Shown here piece after piece: positions 55,544 through 64,000 of a stretch of 64,000 bases of DNA. The translations under genes were made by a program, and so were the position numbers. This DNA comes from Acholoe squamosa (taxonomy: Eukaryota; Annelida; Polychaeta; Phyllodocida; Polynoidae), in assembly GCA_949317995.1 (NCBI GenBank), contig OX439046.1, positions 38,414,002 to 38,478,001 of the forward strand, read 5' to 3'. The notes under the pieces are model-generated. The model worked only from the letters and a program-made list of their open reading frames with translations, ran no database searches and was not told the origin of the DNA. Positions within the stretch are counted from its first letter, which is position 1. Each line of letters starts with the position of its first letter.

Positions 55544-57443
55544 AGAGAGAGACTGAGAAAGAGATAGATACTGAGAGAGAGAGATAGAGACTGAGAGAGA
55601 TAGAGATTGAGAGAGAGATATAGAGAGAGATATAGAGATTGAGAGAGAGATAGAGATTGAGAGAGAGATAGAGATTGAGAGATAGATTGAGAGAGAGATT
55701 GAGAGAGAGAGAGATTGAGAGTAGGAGTGTTATTGACATCCAATATATATCGATAATGAATATCATCATTTTGGTCTTGATATTTCAAATATATCGATTA
55801 TTGCTAAAAAAAGCAAAATGGCCATGATATGGCCAAAAAATTTCTTCATATACTCTAATTACTAGGCAAATTAGAGTAATTATATTGCCATGTACACAAG
55901 ATTTACAGAATTATTTGATCTATTGGCAAAATGCAATGACAAACTCAACTGAACGATGCATTAATTATAATTTAAAATTGTCGGGCTTGGGTAATTCAAA
56001 ATATATTTGAATCACAATACATTTTTTATCATAACTTTGGTTCTAATAGGAATTTCTGGAAAATTCTTTCAAATTTGGAAAGCCCAAATCCTGTGCATTT
56101 ATGAGACAAATGACTATCTATATAATGGTTTTATTGATGCGATAATCGCGATTTCGTAAATCGTGACATACCGATTTGGTAGGTATCGATGACACTCCTA
56201 ATAGAGAGAATGGCAGAGCTAGAAGACAGAGTGACAGATAGACAATAGCAGAGCTAGAAGACAAGCAAGCCGGACGGGTATAATAATATTCAACTCCAAA
56301 AGCGAGTTATAAGGAGACACCCTGGGGCCCTGCACTTTCAGTCATTTTGGTGGTGCGAATAACTTTCAAAAAAGATGGAAATTTTGTATAAAAGAGGCAG
56401 AATTACTTATGAACTTGTAGTGCCATTAAAGGAGGAGATGTAGGGGTCTTGCAGGAAAAGCTATTTCATTACAAAGTTTTGTAAATTTTGAGAAATTGTC
56501 AATATTTTACAGACTCAGTTGGTTGGCAGCCATAAGACGCTTTTTGCCTCCAATGGTGAAGGTATATGATGTTGATCCATGTATCAACTTTCCCGTCTTT
56601 TTGGGAAATGTGGTGCAAACAGTGCAGTTTTGGTGGGAGTTATGCGAATAGTGGCTTGGTGGTGCCAATAACTGGGTGAGGGAGTGCTGATGTCAGACCA
56701 CAAGCTAGACTTGCTCAAGGCTATTGTTTTATTTCTTTTTCGAGTTACAAGCAATGCAAATTGTTGGTTGGTATATTCATGAAACCGCTTCATTAGAGGT
56801 TAATGGGATTGATTTTAGATGCCTTAGTGGCGATAGTATACACCGTAATTTTTGGTCTGTCAGAGTTTTCAATACCAGCGATGACGCAAAGAGGCCAAAT
56901 TAGCCTGCATACTGACAGGGAGGATGGGACCGGCTGAATAGCACTGTTTTGGTGGGATCCTCTTGTACCTAAGGCCACCGATTGAGGGCATCCAAGGCGG
57001 TCTCCAGACGGACACTCAGTGTCATGTTACATGCACTGGCACAGTGCATAGCATAAATTTGGGAAAGACTTCTCATTTTTTTGGCTTACTCTTGTCCTTT
57101 CCAGAGATTCCCAGGAAAACCAGAACTGCTACGCAATATGATGGGATTAATGGTAAGCTATTCCAGGTTCTTTTTTATAGGTAGTCATTTATCTAGTGAC
57201 TCGTCACCATTACACTGGCTACAGACGGGCCTCTTATTGTCTTAAGAAAACAACAATAGAAATAACCTGTGGAGAATTTATTCGGTATCTAAGTTAAGCA
57301 TTTGACAAGATGCATATCTACCAGTAGATATGCTGTAATAAACGTATGTACTAATTGTGTTAATGCTGATTTCAGGGTAACGTAGCAGAGGTTGCACACC
57401 TAAGACCACGTCTCCGACAAAAACAATATGTTCGACTCTTCAG
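45576..57443 (+). CDS. ZER1: ZER1-like CUL2 substrate receptor, 13 coding exons, 3' end outside window
   Basis: Exons: 45576-46478 (ATG at 45628), 46760-46927, 47036-47219, 47605-47748, 47993-48051, 49716-49778, 50122-50176, 50313-50366, 51626-51787, 52493-52583, 54723-54793, 57105-57152, 57376-57443. All introns are GT-AG and every phase joins, giving about 672 residues. An N-terminal VHL/BC-box is followed by leucine-rich repeats (LTRLDISG in exon 2) and an armadillo-like part: TALQ/AILAAMKRH, QISGSASLFYIVKG, RNGCLTLCHFKIPRD, YRRMVTILLR, EVMEIAWSTMWNVTDET, LFLQCLQ, LLRNMMGLMGNVAEV. These match human ZER1 exon by exon as I recall it; ZYG11 is the alternative. ZER1 brings proteins with exposed N-terminal glycine to CUL2-RBX1-Elongin for ubiquitination. 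The last about 150-200 residues, including part of the glycine-binding pocket, should lie beyond the Ty3 insertion. Confidence 0.9.
48152..48332. mobile_element. degenerate pogo-like MITE in ZER1 intron 5
   Basis: The left part TACCATAATGCCTCACATAC, with CATCCCGCGTATAAGGCACACC close behind, resembles the end of the family at 6135-6367. The right end is not intact because it continues into the minisatellite that follows. Confidence 0.5.
48333..49136. repeat. 40-bp minisatellite, 20 units, in ZER1 intron 5
   Basis: Twenty head-to-tail 40-bp units (TACATCCTTGCATGTAGGCT then GCGCCATATACGCGGGGTAT). Variants such as ACCACC for ACATCC cluster in the second half, showing stepwise expansion. The GCGCCATATACGCGGGGTATTAC part resembles the terminal GCGCCTTATACGMGGGAGATTAC of the pogo-like MITE family, and a degenerate MITE end lies immediately to the left. 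Confidence 0.9.
49293..49563. mobile_element. PIF/Harbinger-like MITE in ZER1 intron 5
   Basis: Core 49296-49560 with ends GGCCACACCCAAAAAAATAAG and its complement, flanked by TTA on both sides. Same family as 32792-33094 but with a shorter, different interior. Confidence 0.85.
50870..51234 (-). mobile_element. solo LTR of the Ty3 family in ZER1 intron 8
   Basis: 365 bp, starts TGTAATAA, ends CTTCTACA, flanked by the perfect 4-bp target duplication TAAG (50866-50869, 51235-51238). It is diverged from the full-length LTRs and closer to the solo LTR at 747-1112. Antisense to ZER1. Confidence 0.9.
51235..51400. repeat. dispersed repeat ending in an A-run
   Basis: CTATCGTCTCCCCCAATTGTTTACAATTG is the inverted counterpart of sequence at 1420-1455. 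An A-run follows at about 51355-51385. Confidence 0.5.
53019..53392. repeat. 72-76-bp minisatellite, five units, in ZER1 intron 10
   Basis: Units start TTATGACAGCTGAGGACGATA and contain CACGTTACCACTCCGTTATC; they differ mainly by the presence or absence of GACA. The CAG directly after the array (53402-53404) resembles a splice acceptor, but the ZER1 reading frame joins exons 10 and 11 without any exon here. Confidence 0.9.
55040..55713. repeat. GACA/GAGA microsatellite in ZER1 intron 11
   Basis: About 670 bp of GACAGACA, GACTGAGA and GAGAGAGA blocks. The long open frames that cross it encode only Ser/Leu repeats and are not genes. Confidence 0.95.
55714..56208. mobile_element. hAT-like MITE in ZER1 intron 11
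   Basis: The element 55722-56200 begins TAGGAGTGTTATTGACAT and ends ATCGATGACACTCCTA. The flanking 8 bp are ATTGAGAG and ATAGAGAG, an 8-bp target duplication with one difference, as expected for hAT elements. It landed at the edge of the microsatellite. Confidence 0.75.
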
Positions 57444-57896
57444 GTAACTGAAGTTTTATCTGTAATTTGAATGTCATGAGACAAATCTTCTATGCAGTGT
57501 GAATATGTGTGAGATATACTCCTGGTGCGATGCCATTTTATGCATTTCAATTCTTTTATGATTAAGTTTTTACTGATGTCTTTAGACTTCACTCCTTAAT
57601 TACATTTGATAGCATTTCACATAATGCATGCATCCTCAGCAGCCTCCTGGTGGGATGCTTAGTTTGACAAGATGTCTTGAGATATCTGTCTGGTATTTTC
57701 ACTGAACGGAACTTTTAAGAAAAATAGATCTCTGTCTCTTTACCTTCCGTCAACGTTGTATCTAAGCCACAGCTTTACACGAACTTGGAGGTATTAGATG
57801 GGGTTCAACGTGAAGTTTTACAGTACCATTATACATGTCTGACTTTTCCAATTTCATAACGCTGTACCCCCAGTGCCTATTGAAGACCAAAACTTG

Positions 57897-58271
57897 TGTA
57901 AGGGTTTGTGGCCTTACGGACCTGGGGGGTTCGGGTCTTACGATTCGGAAAGAAAGAGTAAGACAGTATTCCAAGTGTATGCCAACGGTTAGGTTTATTA
58001 CTTAATGCACACTCACGGCTGCCGAATGATATCAAAGAGGCAGCTAATATTAAAAGACAGTGGTTTACATAGTGTGGAGGCCAGAAGGGCCTCTGACGTA
58101 GCGGCTGAGCCCTGGGCTTTATATACGGACCCAGGTGTTCGTCGTCAGATGTCCCCACAGACCCGGATCGGTGCTGCCACCTATCCGGAACCTGAGGAAC
58201 GTCCGACGACTCGACTCACCCGCCACGTCAGACGGTACCCAACTCCTATGGTAGTAAAGTGTACCTCTACA
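57897..58271 (-). repeat. 3' LTR of Ty3 copy 2
   Basis: 375 bp, TGTAAGGG to CCTCTACA on the plus strand. Clearly diverged from the copy 1 LTR in the U3 part (for example around 58020-58075) and conserved in the TATA and terminal parts. Confidence 0.93.
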
Positions 58272-58283
58272 CCACTCCCCCAG
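58272..58283 (-). other. polypurine tract of Ty3 copy 2
   Basis: CTGGGGGAGTGG on the minus strand next to the LTR, as in copy 1. Confidence 0.85.
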
Positions 58284-59789
58284 ACATTTAGGAGGGTGTT
58301 ATACGTATAATATTACTAGGATAACATTTCTACATGTCTAAACCTTTAGTAATAGAGGTACAACCATAGGTATAACATTAGCACTAAATAAATTGTGAAC
58401 CAGATGTCATATATATATATTCGATAGTGAATTTTAGTTACATATAACGATTAGGATGTTGAAATATTATACGAATTACTTGAAGAAGAGACAGTTATGT
58501 GAAACGGAACTGTCTATTTAATTATTATACCACATAATATTGTATTATATTTCAGGTATAATTAATAAGACAAGTAATATGAATCGTATACATGTGATGA
58601 TGACAGCTATATGTAACGGAACTGTCGATAATAAAACATATCACAAAATAACATCCGTATGTGTGTTTGTAGTCATTGACAACACATTTGAATATGTAGT
58701 CTTAAAGAAGACTGTTATAGTAACATCACTATCTAATGACATGTCGTATATTAATATTATACGAATCCGTTAAGGATTCCGTGAGTAGTACGAATAGGAT
58801 TATTTATAACATACACTTGAAAAAAAAAGAAAAAGAACATCACGGTGTGGTAATGAATATAATAATATATTATCACCGTGTACCTAATAACTTTTATAGC
58901 ACCAGATCATTATACTTATTATATAATTTGTCTCGCAGGACAATAATATGTGTTATCTGGTGAAGTTTAACGGATCTTATAATATAAATACTAATAGTGA
59001 TTAGAGATCCGTATCAGGAAATGTCTATGTACCCGTATTATAATATGTATCTAGTGGATATGTACATACATATAATATTATAGAAAAATAGAAATATGAC
59101 ATTATATACAATATACAGGAATTATAAATGCTGCTGGAGTCTTCTGCTGTATCCTCCGGGTACTAGTAAGTAGGTGTGGTCAGCTAACCACGGGATGGAC
59201 GTGCTAAAGTTTATAGTTTCCTTATATTGAGTGAACACGGTAGTTGATTTGGGGCAGCTACCCACAATCCTCTAGTAGTGCTAAAGTTTATAGTATATCC
59301 GAATGGTGTAGATTTGTAGAATATTAGTCCGGATGTGTCAACTGTGTAGAGAACGTAATCCTTTTTAAGTTTTAGTTGACATAAGTAAAATAATAGTCCG
59401 ATATAGGTTGATCCGGAAGTAATAGTAGTAGAGATATAAGTCCATTCGGGAGTACAGATGAGTTGTAGAGGTAAATCGTAAAGTCCATCCTAGTAATTGG
59501 TTAGCACGGGTAACAGCAGGAGTCTGGAACTGGCATCCGGATACGTCTCACAGCAGCAAGTCTACTATCGGATTGTTCATGGATGAAATTATAAATCCGA
59601 ATAGGCTATTCAGGGTGTAATAAATGTTATACAACCTGAATAATAGACTGGTCAAAGGAACCCGGAACACATAGCATAGGTGTTCATGCACTAGTAAAAG
59701 CATTCGCAGACCTTTAGGGTTCCGCAAAGACTATATCTGGTCATTTGGTGTTGGAAAAAAAATTATGGAAGAAATAACCCTAGCATGCT
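58284..59789 (-). other. 3' non-coding region of Ty3 copy 2
   Basis: Alignable by eye along its length with 11506-13055, with more indels than the coding parts. Confidence 0.6.
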
Positions 59790-62738
59790 TTAAACGGATT
59801 TCTTAGCATGCTTCTTCTTCAGAAGAGCTAAAGCCGACTCGGGAGTGCCGTCCCACTCGTCCAAGTCGACTCCGAACACCCTCATGAACTTAGTGTTCAG
59901 GTTGGTGTTCCGAGTGATCTCCTCCTTTACACGCTTTTCCAACACGTGTACATCCATAGCTGCTTTTTCTTGAGCAGCTGAGGCAGCCTCCTCCTGGGCC
60001 TTTACATCGTCCCGGATGAGAGTCTCGAGACGTTGCTTTTCAGCGTCGCCCACCTGTTTCATACACAACAGGGTTTCGTTTAGGAGACCCTGATGAAACT
60101 CGATCGCTTTCTCACGAACGGTCTTCTCCCAATGGGTGTAGATGGCCTTCTGGACATCTGCCTCCCCTTGGCGAGACTTCTCAAACCAAACTTCCGCATT
60201 ACCAGTTTTAATGGTAATGGCGTCCTTTGGTTTCTCAGGTGCCGCGACAGCCTTGGGAGGAGTCGAGGCGGCCTGTGGACCACTTCCGGGTTTAGGACTC
60301 CCGGACACACCTGTCGTTGGTACACAGAAGGCAGGTGGTACGTTCTGTTTCAGTCCCATTTGCAGGTACATGTTTAACTGCTCCTGGGTAAAGGTAACTG
60401 GTGGGGCGGCTGGAGCGGATGCAGATCCGGCGGCAGCAGATGCGGTGGTCTTCTTTGGCATAAGGCGACCATCCTTTCCTACCACCAAGGTCTGGCTCTC
60501 AGGTCCAGGTCCCTGGTTTAAGGACGGAAAGTTTCGAGAACTCACTTTCCCAGGTTTAGATACGGCTCCAGCGTATCCGGCAGGTTCAGGCTTCTTGAAC
60601 ACCGGAGTGCCCTGAGCCTGTTCTGCGGGGTGCCTTGTCAGAGGGGACCTGGAACGGTCCTCTGCTCTGACCTTCGGTTTTGTTGTGCTCTGACCATTAC
60701 CATTGCCGCCACGGTTCTGGTCTCTCCTGCTCCTTTCACGAGCTCTCTTTGCATCCTTTCCGGATTCCTCGCATTTCTGCCAGAGAGACTCGTGCATGTC
60801 CAGTTTACCCTTTCCAGGAGTCAGGACTATCTTTGCTCGGAGTTTCGAATCCTTGGTCTTCGGAACTTCGCAGAGGACTTGGTCCCCTGGTCGGATCTTA
60901 GACCAAGCATCCTCGCTCAGGCTATCGAACTCCTTCATGAGTTCCTGATGAAGCTCCATGATGCGCTTCCGGGCCCCGTCCAAACCTTCTGCGTGGCATT
61001 TCTTCTGGTGTCTAGCCAGATCACTACGTCGGTTGTATTGCACCTTCGTAGTACACTTCTTGCCCTTCTTACCATAACTCGGATCACAAATGTAAACCGG
61101 GTGATGGTGGAAGTGGGCCTCTACCAGATGCCTTTGGAACCGGGCTGGAGTACTCCAGGTCCGGATCGAGACATCACTCGCATCCTGGCAGATAGAGAAG
61201 GGACAGGACTTTTGATCGTCACCGTACCACTTCTCTAAAGCCCAACGCAGCTTCCTCCTCTGGGTATAAGTGTAATACCCTTCGGTGTGGTTTAGCATAA
61301 GCCACATCTTTCGATAGGCTTTGCTCGGATTGGGGTCCTCGTCCGAAAGGCGCATCCAATCTTCATCATCCGACTCATCGTTCTTATTGATTGAGTCTGG
61401 ACAGGCATAGAGGGTAGAGCCGTCCTTCTTAACTCCGTACGCACAGTCGGAGAAACACGTCGGGATCCGGGTTTTGAATCCGGATTTGGCGTTAGCCCAA
61501 CGTTCGGCCTCGGTTTGAGTTGATGGAGTGGCCTTCTCATCATACTCAACCGAGGATTCGTGCACCGACTCCTCGTCAGACGACTCAACCTCCATGGCAG
61601 TACTACCAGTGGTTGAGGTGCTGGGTTTCGGCTCGGCTCTCGCAGAATCCGGGAGATTCTTGAGCTTCCGAGCAGCGGATCGTCGGTTCTTACTGACCTT
61701 CCAGTCTTCCTCCGGTTCCTGGGTTCCGGATGTGCTGGAGGTCGTGGCTTCTACTGGAGTAGTAGTGCTGCCGGTAGCTGATGTAGCACTGGCGGAGCTT
61801 CTGGTGGCAAGCTTCAGGTCGGGGATAGGAGGTGCGGGTGCTTCCGCGGCCCTCTTAGCCTCTTCCTGTGCCTCCTGTTCGGCAGTCATGCGGCGGACAA
61901 TAACCGTCCGAAGGGCTGCAGCTCGGTCCAATCCGATTAGTGAATTGTTCTGGACATCCACCAATTCCTGTTCGGTTATGTAGTAACCGTCGTCCCACTG
62001 CTCGAAGTTAGCAGCGGCCTCCCGGAATTCCTTAGTGGTCCGGCACGGCGTCCGGATAGCACTAGGGCGTGGGTAGGTCTGGCCATCGGTATCCCAGACA
62101 CAGCCTACCCAGTTAATGTTCGTAGCCTTGACGTTCCACAGGGACTTGTCAGGCTTTGGATACGCTCCGAGCTCGAAGGCTCGGTTAGCTGCGTACACGG
62201 TTTCACGGAAACCGGCGTCCACCATAAGTCCCCGTTGGAACCACGGCCAGTCTCGAAGCCACTCGGGAGGCATCCTGGTCAGCTGTTCGGGAGCCATGAC
62301 GCCCTCGATAGCTATCCTGACTTTCGGGTCCATCCTGACTGGTGTCCCGTCCGCGTAGGTCACTTGTGCCTGCAGTTCCGGGTGGACATACAGGTAGCGA
62401 CCATCATAGCTAGCTGGAAAAGGCTCCGCCACTGCTGGCTTCCACTCATCCTTCTGTCCGTCAACTTGGGTAGTTTCGGACTCTGTCGCTGCGGGTTCAG
62501 CACTCGCAGTCGCTCCGGATCCCTCTGCCGGGAGTGGAGATAGTAGTTTCTCTGGCTCATTGAGTGAGAATGAAGCCAGCTTCTCCTCGAACGAGCGATC
62601 CGTGGGTTCCTCCACGTCCATCATCTCGCTCTCTTCCTGTGTAACAGGCGACAAAGCTTCCGGAAAAGCTTCTGCGGACGGAGTCAGCTTATCCGGGTCA
62701 CCGGATAGCTTGGCTGCAGCTACGGATTCCTCAGCCAT
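59790..62738 (-). CDS. third ORF of Ty3 element, copy 2
   Basis: 982 codons from ATG at 62738; a TAG lies in frame shortly upstream (in the GTAAACTAC segment at 62761-62769), which fixes this start. The protein matches copy 1 with about fifty substitutions and one single-codon deletion. All eight zinc-ligand Cys/His positions are kept, as are the acidic N-terminus, the RSRSP segment and the C-terminal coiled coil. Retention of an open frame of this length in two diverged copies argues that the protein is needed for the element's spread. Confidence 0.88.
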   Translation of the reverse strand: MAEESVAAAKLSGDPDKLTPSAEAFPEALSPVTQEESEMMDVEEPTDRSFEEKLASFSLNEPEKLLSPLPAEGSGATASAEPAATESETTQVDGQKDEWKPAVAEPFPASYDGRYLYVHPELQAQVTYADGTPVRMDPKVRIAIEGVMAPEQLTRMPPEWLRDWPWFQRGLMVDAGFRETVYAANRAFELGAYPKPDKSLWNVKATNINWVGCVWDTDGQTYPRPSAIRTPCRTTKEFREAAANFEQWDDGYYITEQELVDVQNNSLIGLDRAAALRTVIVRRMTAEQEAQEEAKRAAEAPAPPIPDLKLATRSSASATSATGSTTTPVEATTSSTSGTQEPEEDWKVSKNRRSAARKLKNLPDSARAEPKPSTSTTGSTAMEVESSDEESVHESSVEYDEKATPSTQTEAERWANAKSGFKTRIPTCFSDCAYGVKKDGSTLYACPDSINKNDESDDEDWMRLSDEDPNPSKAYRKMWLMLNHTEGYYTYTQRRKLRWALEKWYGDDQKSCPFSICQDASDVSIRTWSTPARFQRHLVEAHFHHHPVYICDPSYGKKGKKCTTKVQYNRRSDLARHQKKCHAEGLDGARKRIMELHQELMKEFDSLSEDAWSKIRPGDQVLCEVPKTKDSKLRAKIVLTPGKGKLDMHESLWQKCEESGKDAKRARERSRRDQNRGGNGNGQSTTKPKVRAEDRSRSPLTRHPAEQAQGTPVFKKPEPAGYAGAVSKPGKVSSRNFPSLNQGPGPESQTLVVGKDGRLMPKKTTASAAAGSASAPAAPPVTFTQEQLNMYLQMGLKQNVPPAFCVPTTGVSGSPKPGSGPQAASTPPKAVAAPEKPKDAITIKTGNAEVWFEKSRQGEADVQKAIYTHWEKTVREKAIEFHQGLLNETLLCMKQVGDAEKQRLETLIRDDVKAQEEAASAAQEKAAMDVHVLEKRVKEEITRNTNLNTKFMRVFGVDLDEWDGTPESALALLKKKHAKKSV

Positions 62739-62904
62739 GACTGGGGAATCGCCCACGGGAGTAAACTACTCCTTTTTCCGGCTTTTACGGCGCCGGGGCC
62801 GACACTAGCGGAGTCTGCCTGCTGAGAGACAGACTCTGAGGGCGCACAGGGGGTTTGCTAGATGGTAGAATTCAAGAGAGAAGGGGTGACCCGACTGTCT
62901 CAAA

Positions 62905-63012
62905 CACTACCAAAAAACAATATGGCGACGGGCCAGCTTTCGTGACGTCATTTCCCCGCGGTCCGCGAGGTCACGAGAGGTCAGCCGAGACTGGACACGG
63001 TGACGTCATGCG
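62905..63012 (-). promoter_or_regulatory. promoter-like block between pol and the third ORF (copy 2)
   Basis: TGACGTCA at 62943-62950 and 63001-63008, AGGTCA-CGAG-AGGTCA at 62968-62983 and AATATGGCGAC near 62919-62929: the same order and spacing as in copy 1, although bases between the sites have changed. Confidence 0.5.
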
Positions 63013-63247
63013 GAAACGCACGTGCTACAGGCGGTACATCAACAAACTGATTGTTTTTAGGTAATTATCGCTCACCCCGATGACTCGACTGGGGATTTAA
63101 GTGGAGATTATGGAAAGCTTAAGCAAATCCACCGGATTATCCGTCCACTACCCATTGGTACATCATGCGGGGGCGACAAATAAGCCTTTAGGGTCAGTTG
63201 TCATCCGTTCCTCTAAATGTAAACATTACACTCGTTGTGTATACAGG

Positions 63248-64000
63248 TTAGGTCACTGCAGTCCTCTGGGCAATTCGGGGGCTGCGGCGAACGTATCTCC
63301 CCTTCTCGGATAGTTCTTTATCGGACCTGACAGTCTGAAGAGCTTTCTCTAGGTGCTTCTTAGCCTTAGAAACACCTTTCCTCTTCTTTTTGTCTTCACC
63401 TGCCGAGACTTTTTTAACTCCCCCACGCTTAATCGGTGTTGGCGTGGGTGTTACTGATTCGGAACACTTTTTGGGTCTACCTTGACCACGCTTCACTGTA
63501 GTGTTCTTTACCTGGTCTATTATGCGATTCTGATTCAGGATCCTTTCGGAACCTTCACCATACATTTCTGTGGAGGTCTCCCTCCCAGACCATCTCCTTA
63601 ATCTAGCCACATTTGACTTATAGAGTCGACCAAGGTCAGATTTAATAATTACGGTACAATCACTGATAATTTGTGTTATAGTAAAGGGACCGTCCCAATT
63701 AGACGCTAATTTTATGTGTCTAAGTGGTTCATGTAATCTGAGGACTCTGTCTCCGGATTGGAATTTCCGATGCTTTAGATCGGTATCGTATCCTACTTTC
63801 TGCCATTTGGCACTTTTCTTCAAATCAATTCGGGCAGACTCATATGCTTTTCTAAATCTGTCTCTTAAACATTCCACAAAAACTACATGGCAAGGTAGTT
63901 CAGGGTCCATTCCTACGACTCCAAAAACTAGGTCAGCAGGCATTATCAAATCCTCTCCGAATACTAAAAGGTTCGGAGAACAATTTGTACTTGAATGTAC
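63248..64000 (-). CDS. pol: Ty3 Pol C-terminal part, copy 2 (partial)
   Basis: The last about 250 codons, open to the window edge. It covers the end of integrase after the catalytic core, the NWDGPFTI module and the basic tail with KRGQGRPKK (copy 1 has KRGRGRPKK). The protease, RT and catalytic integrase residues are outside the window. Confidence 0.9.
   Translation of the reverse strand, partial: VHSSTNCSPNLLVFGEDLIMPADLVFGVVGMDPELPCHVVFVECLRDRFRKAYESARIDLKKSAKWQKVGYDTDLKHRKFQSGDRVLRLHEPLRHIKLASNWDGPFTITQIISDCTVIIKSDLGRLYKSNVARLRRWSGRETSTEMYGEGSERILNQNRIIDQVKNTTVKRGQGRPKKCSESVTPTPTPIKRGGVKKVSAGEDKKKRKGVSKAKKHLEKALQTVRSDKELSEKGRYVRRSPRIAQRTAVT

Larger units (their letters stand above)
57897..64000 (-). 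mobile_element. Ty3-type retrotransposon, copy 2 (cut by window end)
   Basis: Same family and orientation as copy 1: 3' LTR 57897-58271, PPT 58272-58283, 3' non-coding region to 59789, third ORF 59790-62738, promoter-like block about 62910-63010, end of pol 63248 onward. It differs from copy 1 by scattered substitutions and small indels, so the two are separate insertions rather than a recent duplication. It lies antisense, 454 bp downstream of ZER1 exon 13, apparently within the next intron. Confidence 0.93.

Noticed and set aside
54972..55788. Two long minus-strand frames of Ser/Leu repeats
   Set aside because: They are translations of the GACA/GAGA microsatellite in ZER1 intron 11, with no non-repeat protein sequence.
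1..64000. tRNA or rRNA genes
   Set aside because: None recognised; the only tRNA-like match is the 12-base primer-binding site of the Ty3 element.

Overview
The window is a piece of a repeat-rich animal nuclear genome. Support for this: spliced genes with GT-AG introns and consistent phases, TATA-less NRF1/YY1-type promoters, Ty3-type LTR retrotransposons, a CR1-like LINE, SINEs, many MITEs and several minisatellites. The SINE-like sequences (GTTT or CACT tails followed by a TTTAACGCC- or TTTTACGTCC-like core) recall lophotrochozoan marine invertebrates such as molluscs and brachiopods. That is an impression from memory and does not fix the species.

Layout. 1-2.1 kb: a SINE with a 14-bp target duplication, a MITE split by a solo LTR, and a minisatellite. 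2.1-9.5 kb: a decayed CR1-like LINE on the minus strand (ORF1 with an SGNH/esterase-type segment, ORF2 endonuclease-RT), itself split by a pogo-like MITE. 11.1-24.0 kb: a complete 12.9-kb Ty3-type element on the minus strand, with apparently identical 375-bp LTRs, a 4-bp target duplication, a PBS matching tRNA-His, gag, pol, and a third large ORF of 983 codons downstream of integrase. 24-37 kb: gene-poor, layered MITEs, SINEs, tandem duplications and G-rich decayed repeats. 37.2-37.0 kb: the first two exons of a TBC1D13-like gene (minus strand). 37.3-39.4 kb: a 2.1-kb foldback element full of GGTCA/TGACC palindromes. 44.5-57.4 kb: a ZER1-like gene (plus strand), 13 coding exons with all phases matching, cut off by the window. 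57.9-64.0 kb: a second copy of the Ty3 family, inserted antisense downstream of ZER1 exon 13, with its LTR, third ORF and the end of pol visible.

The two host genes are head to head, as I recall for human ZER1 and TBC1D13 at 9q34.11, so this looks like an old conserved gene pair now separated by mobile DNA. ZER1 is a substrate receptor of CUL2 ubiquitin ligases for N-terminal glycine degrons; TBC1D13 is a Rab GTPase-activating protein.

The most unusual content is the third ORF of the Ty3 family. It is present in both copies at roughly 95% protein identity, has two zinc-finger-like motifs, no signal peptide or membrane segment (so it is not an envelope), and is preceded in both copies by a compact promoter-like block with two TGACGTCA sites and a direct repeat of AGGTCA.
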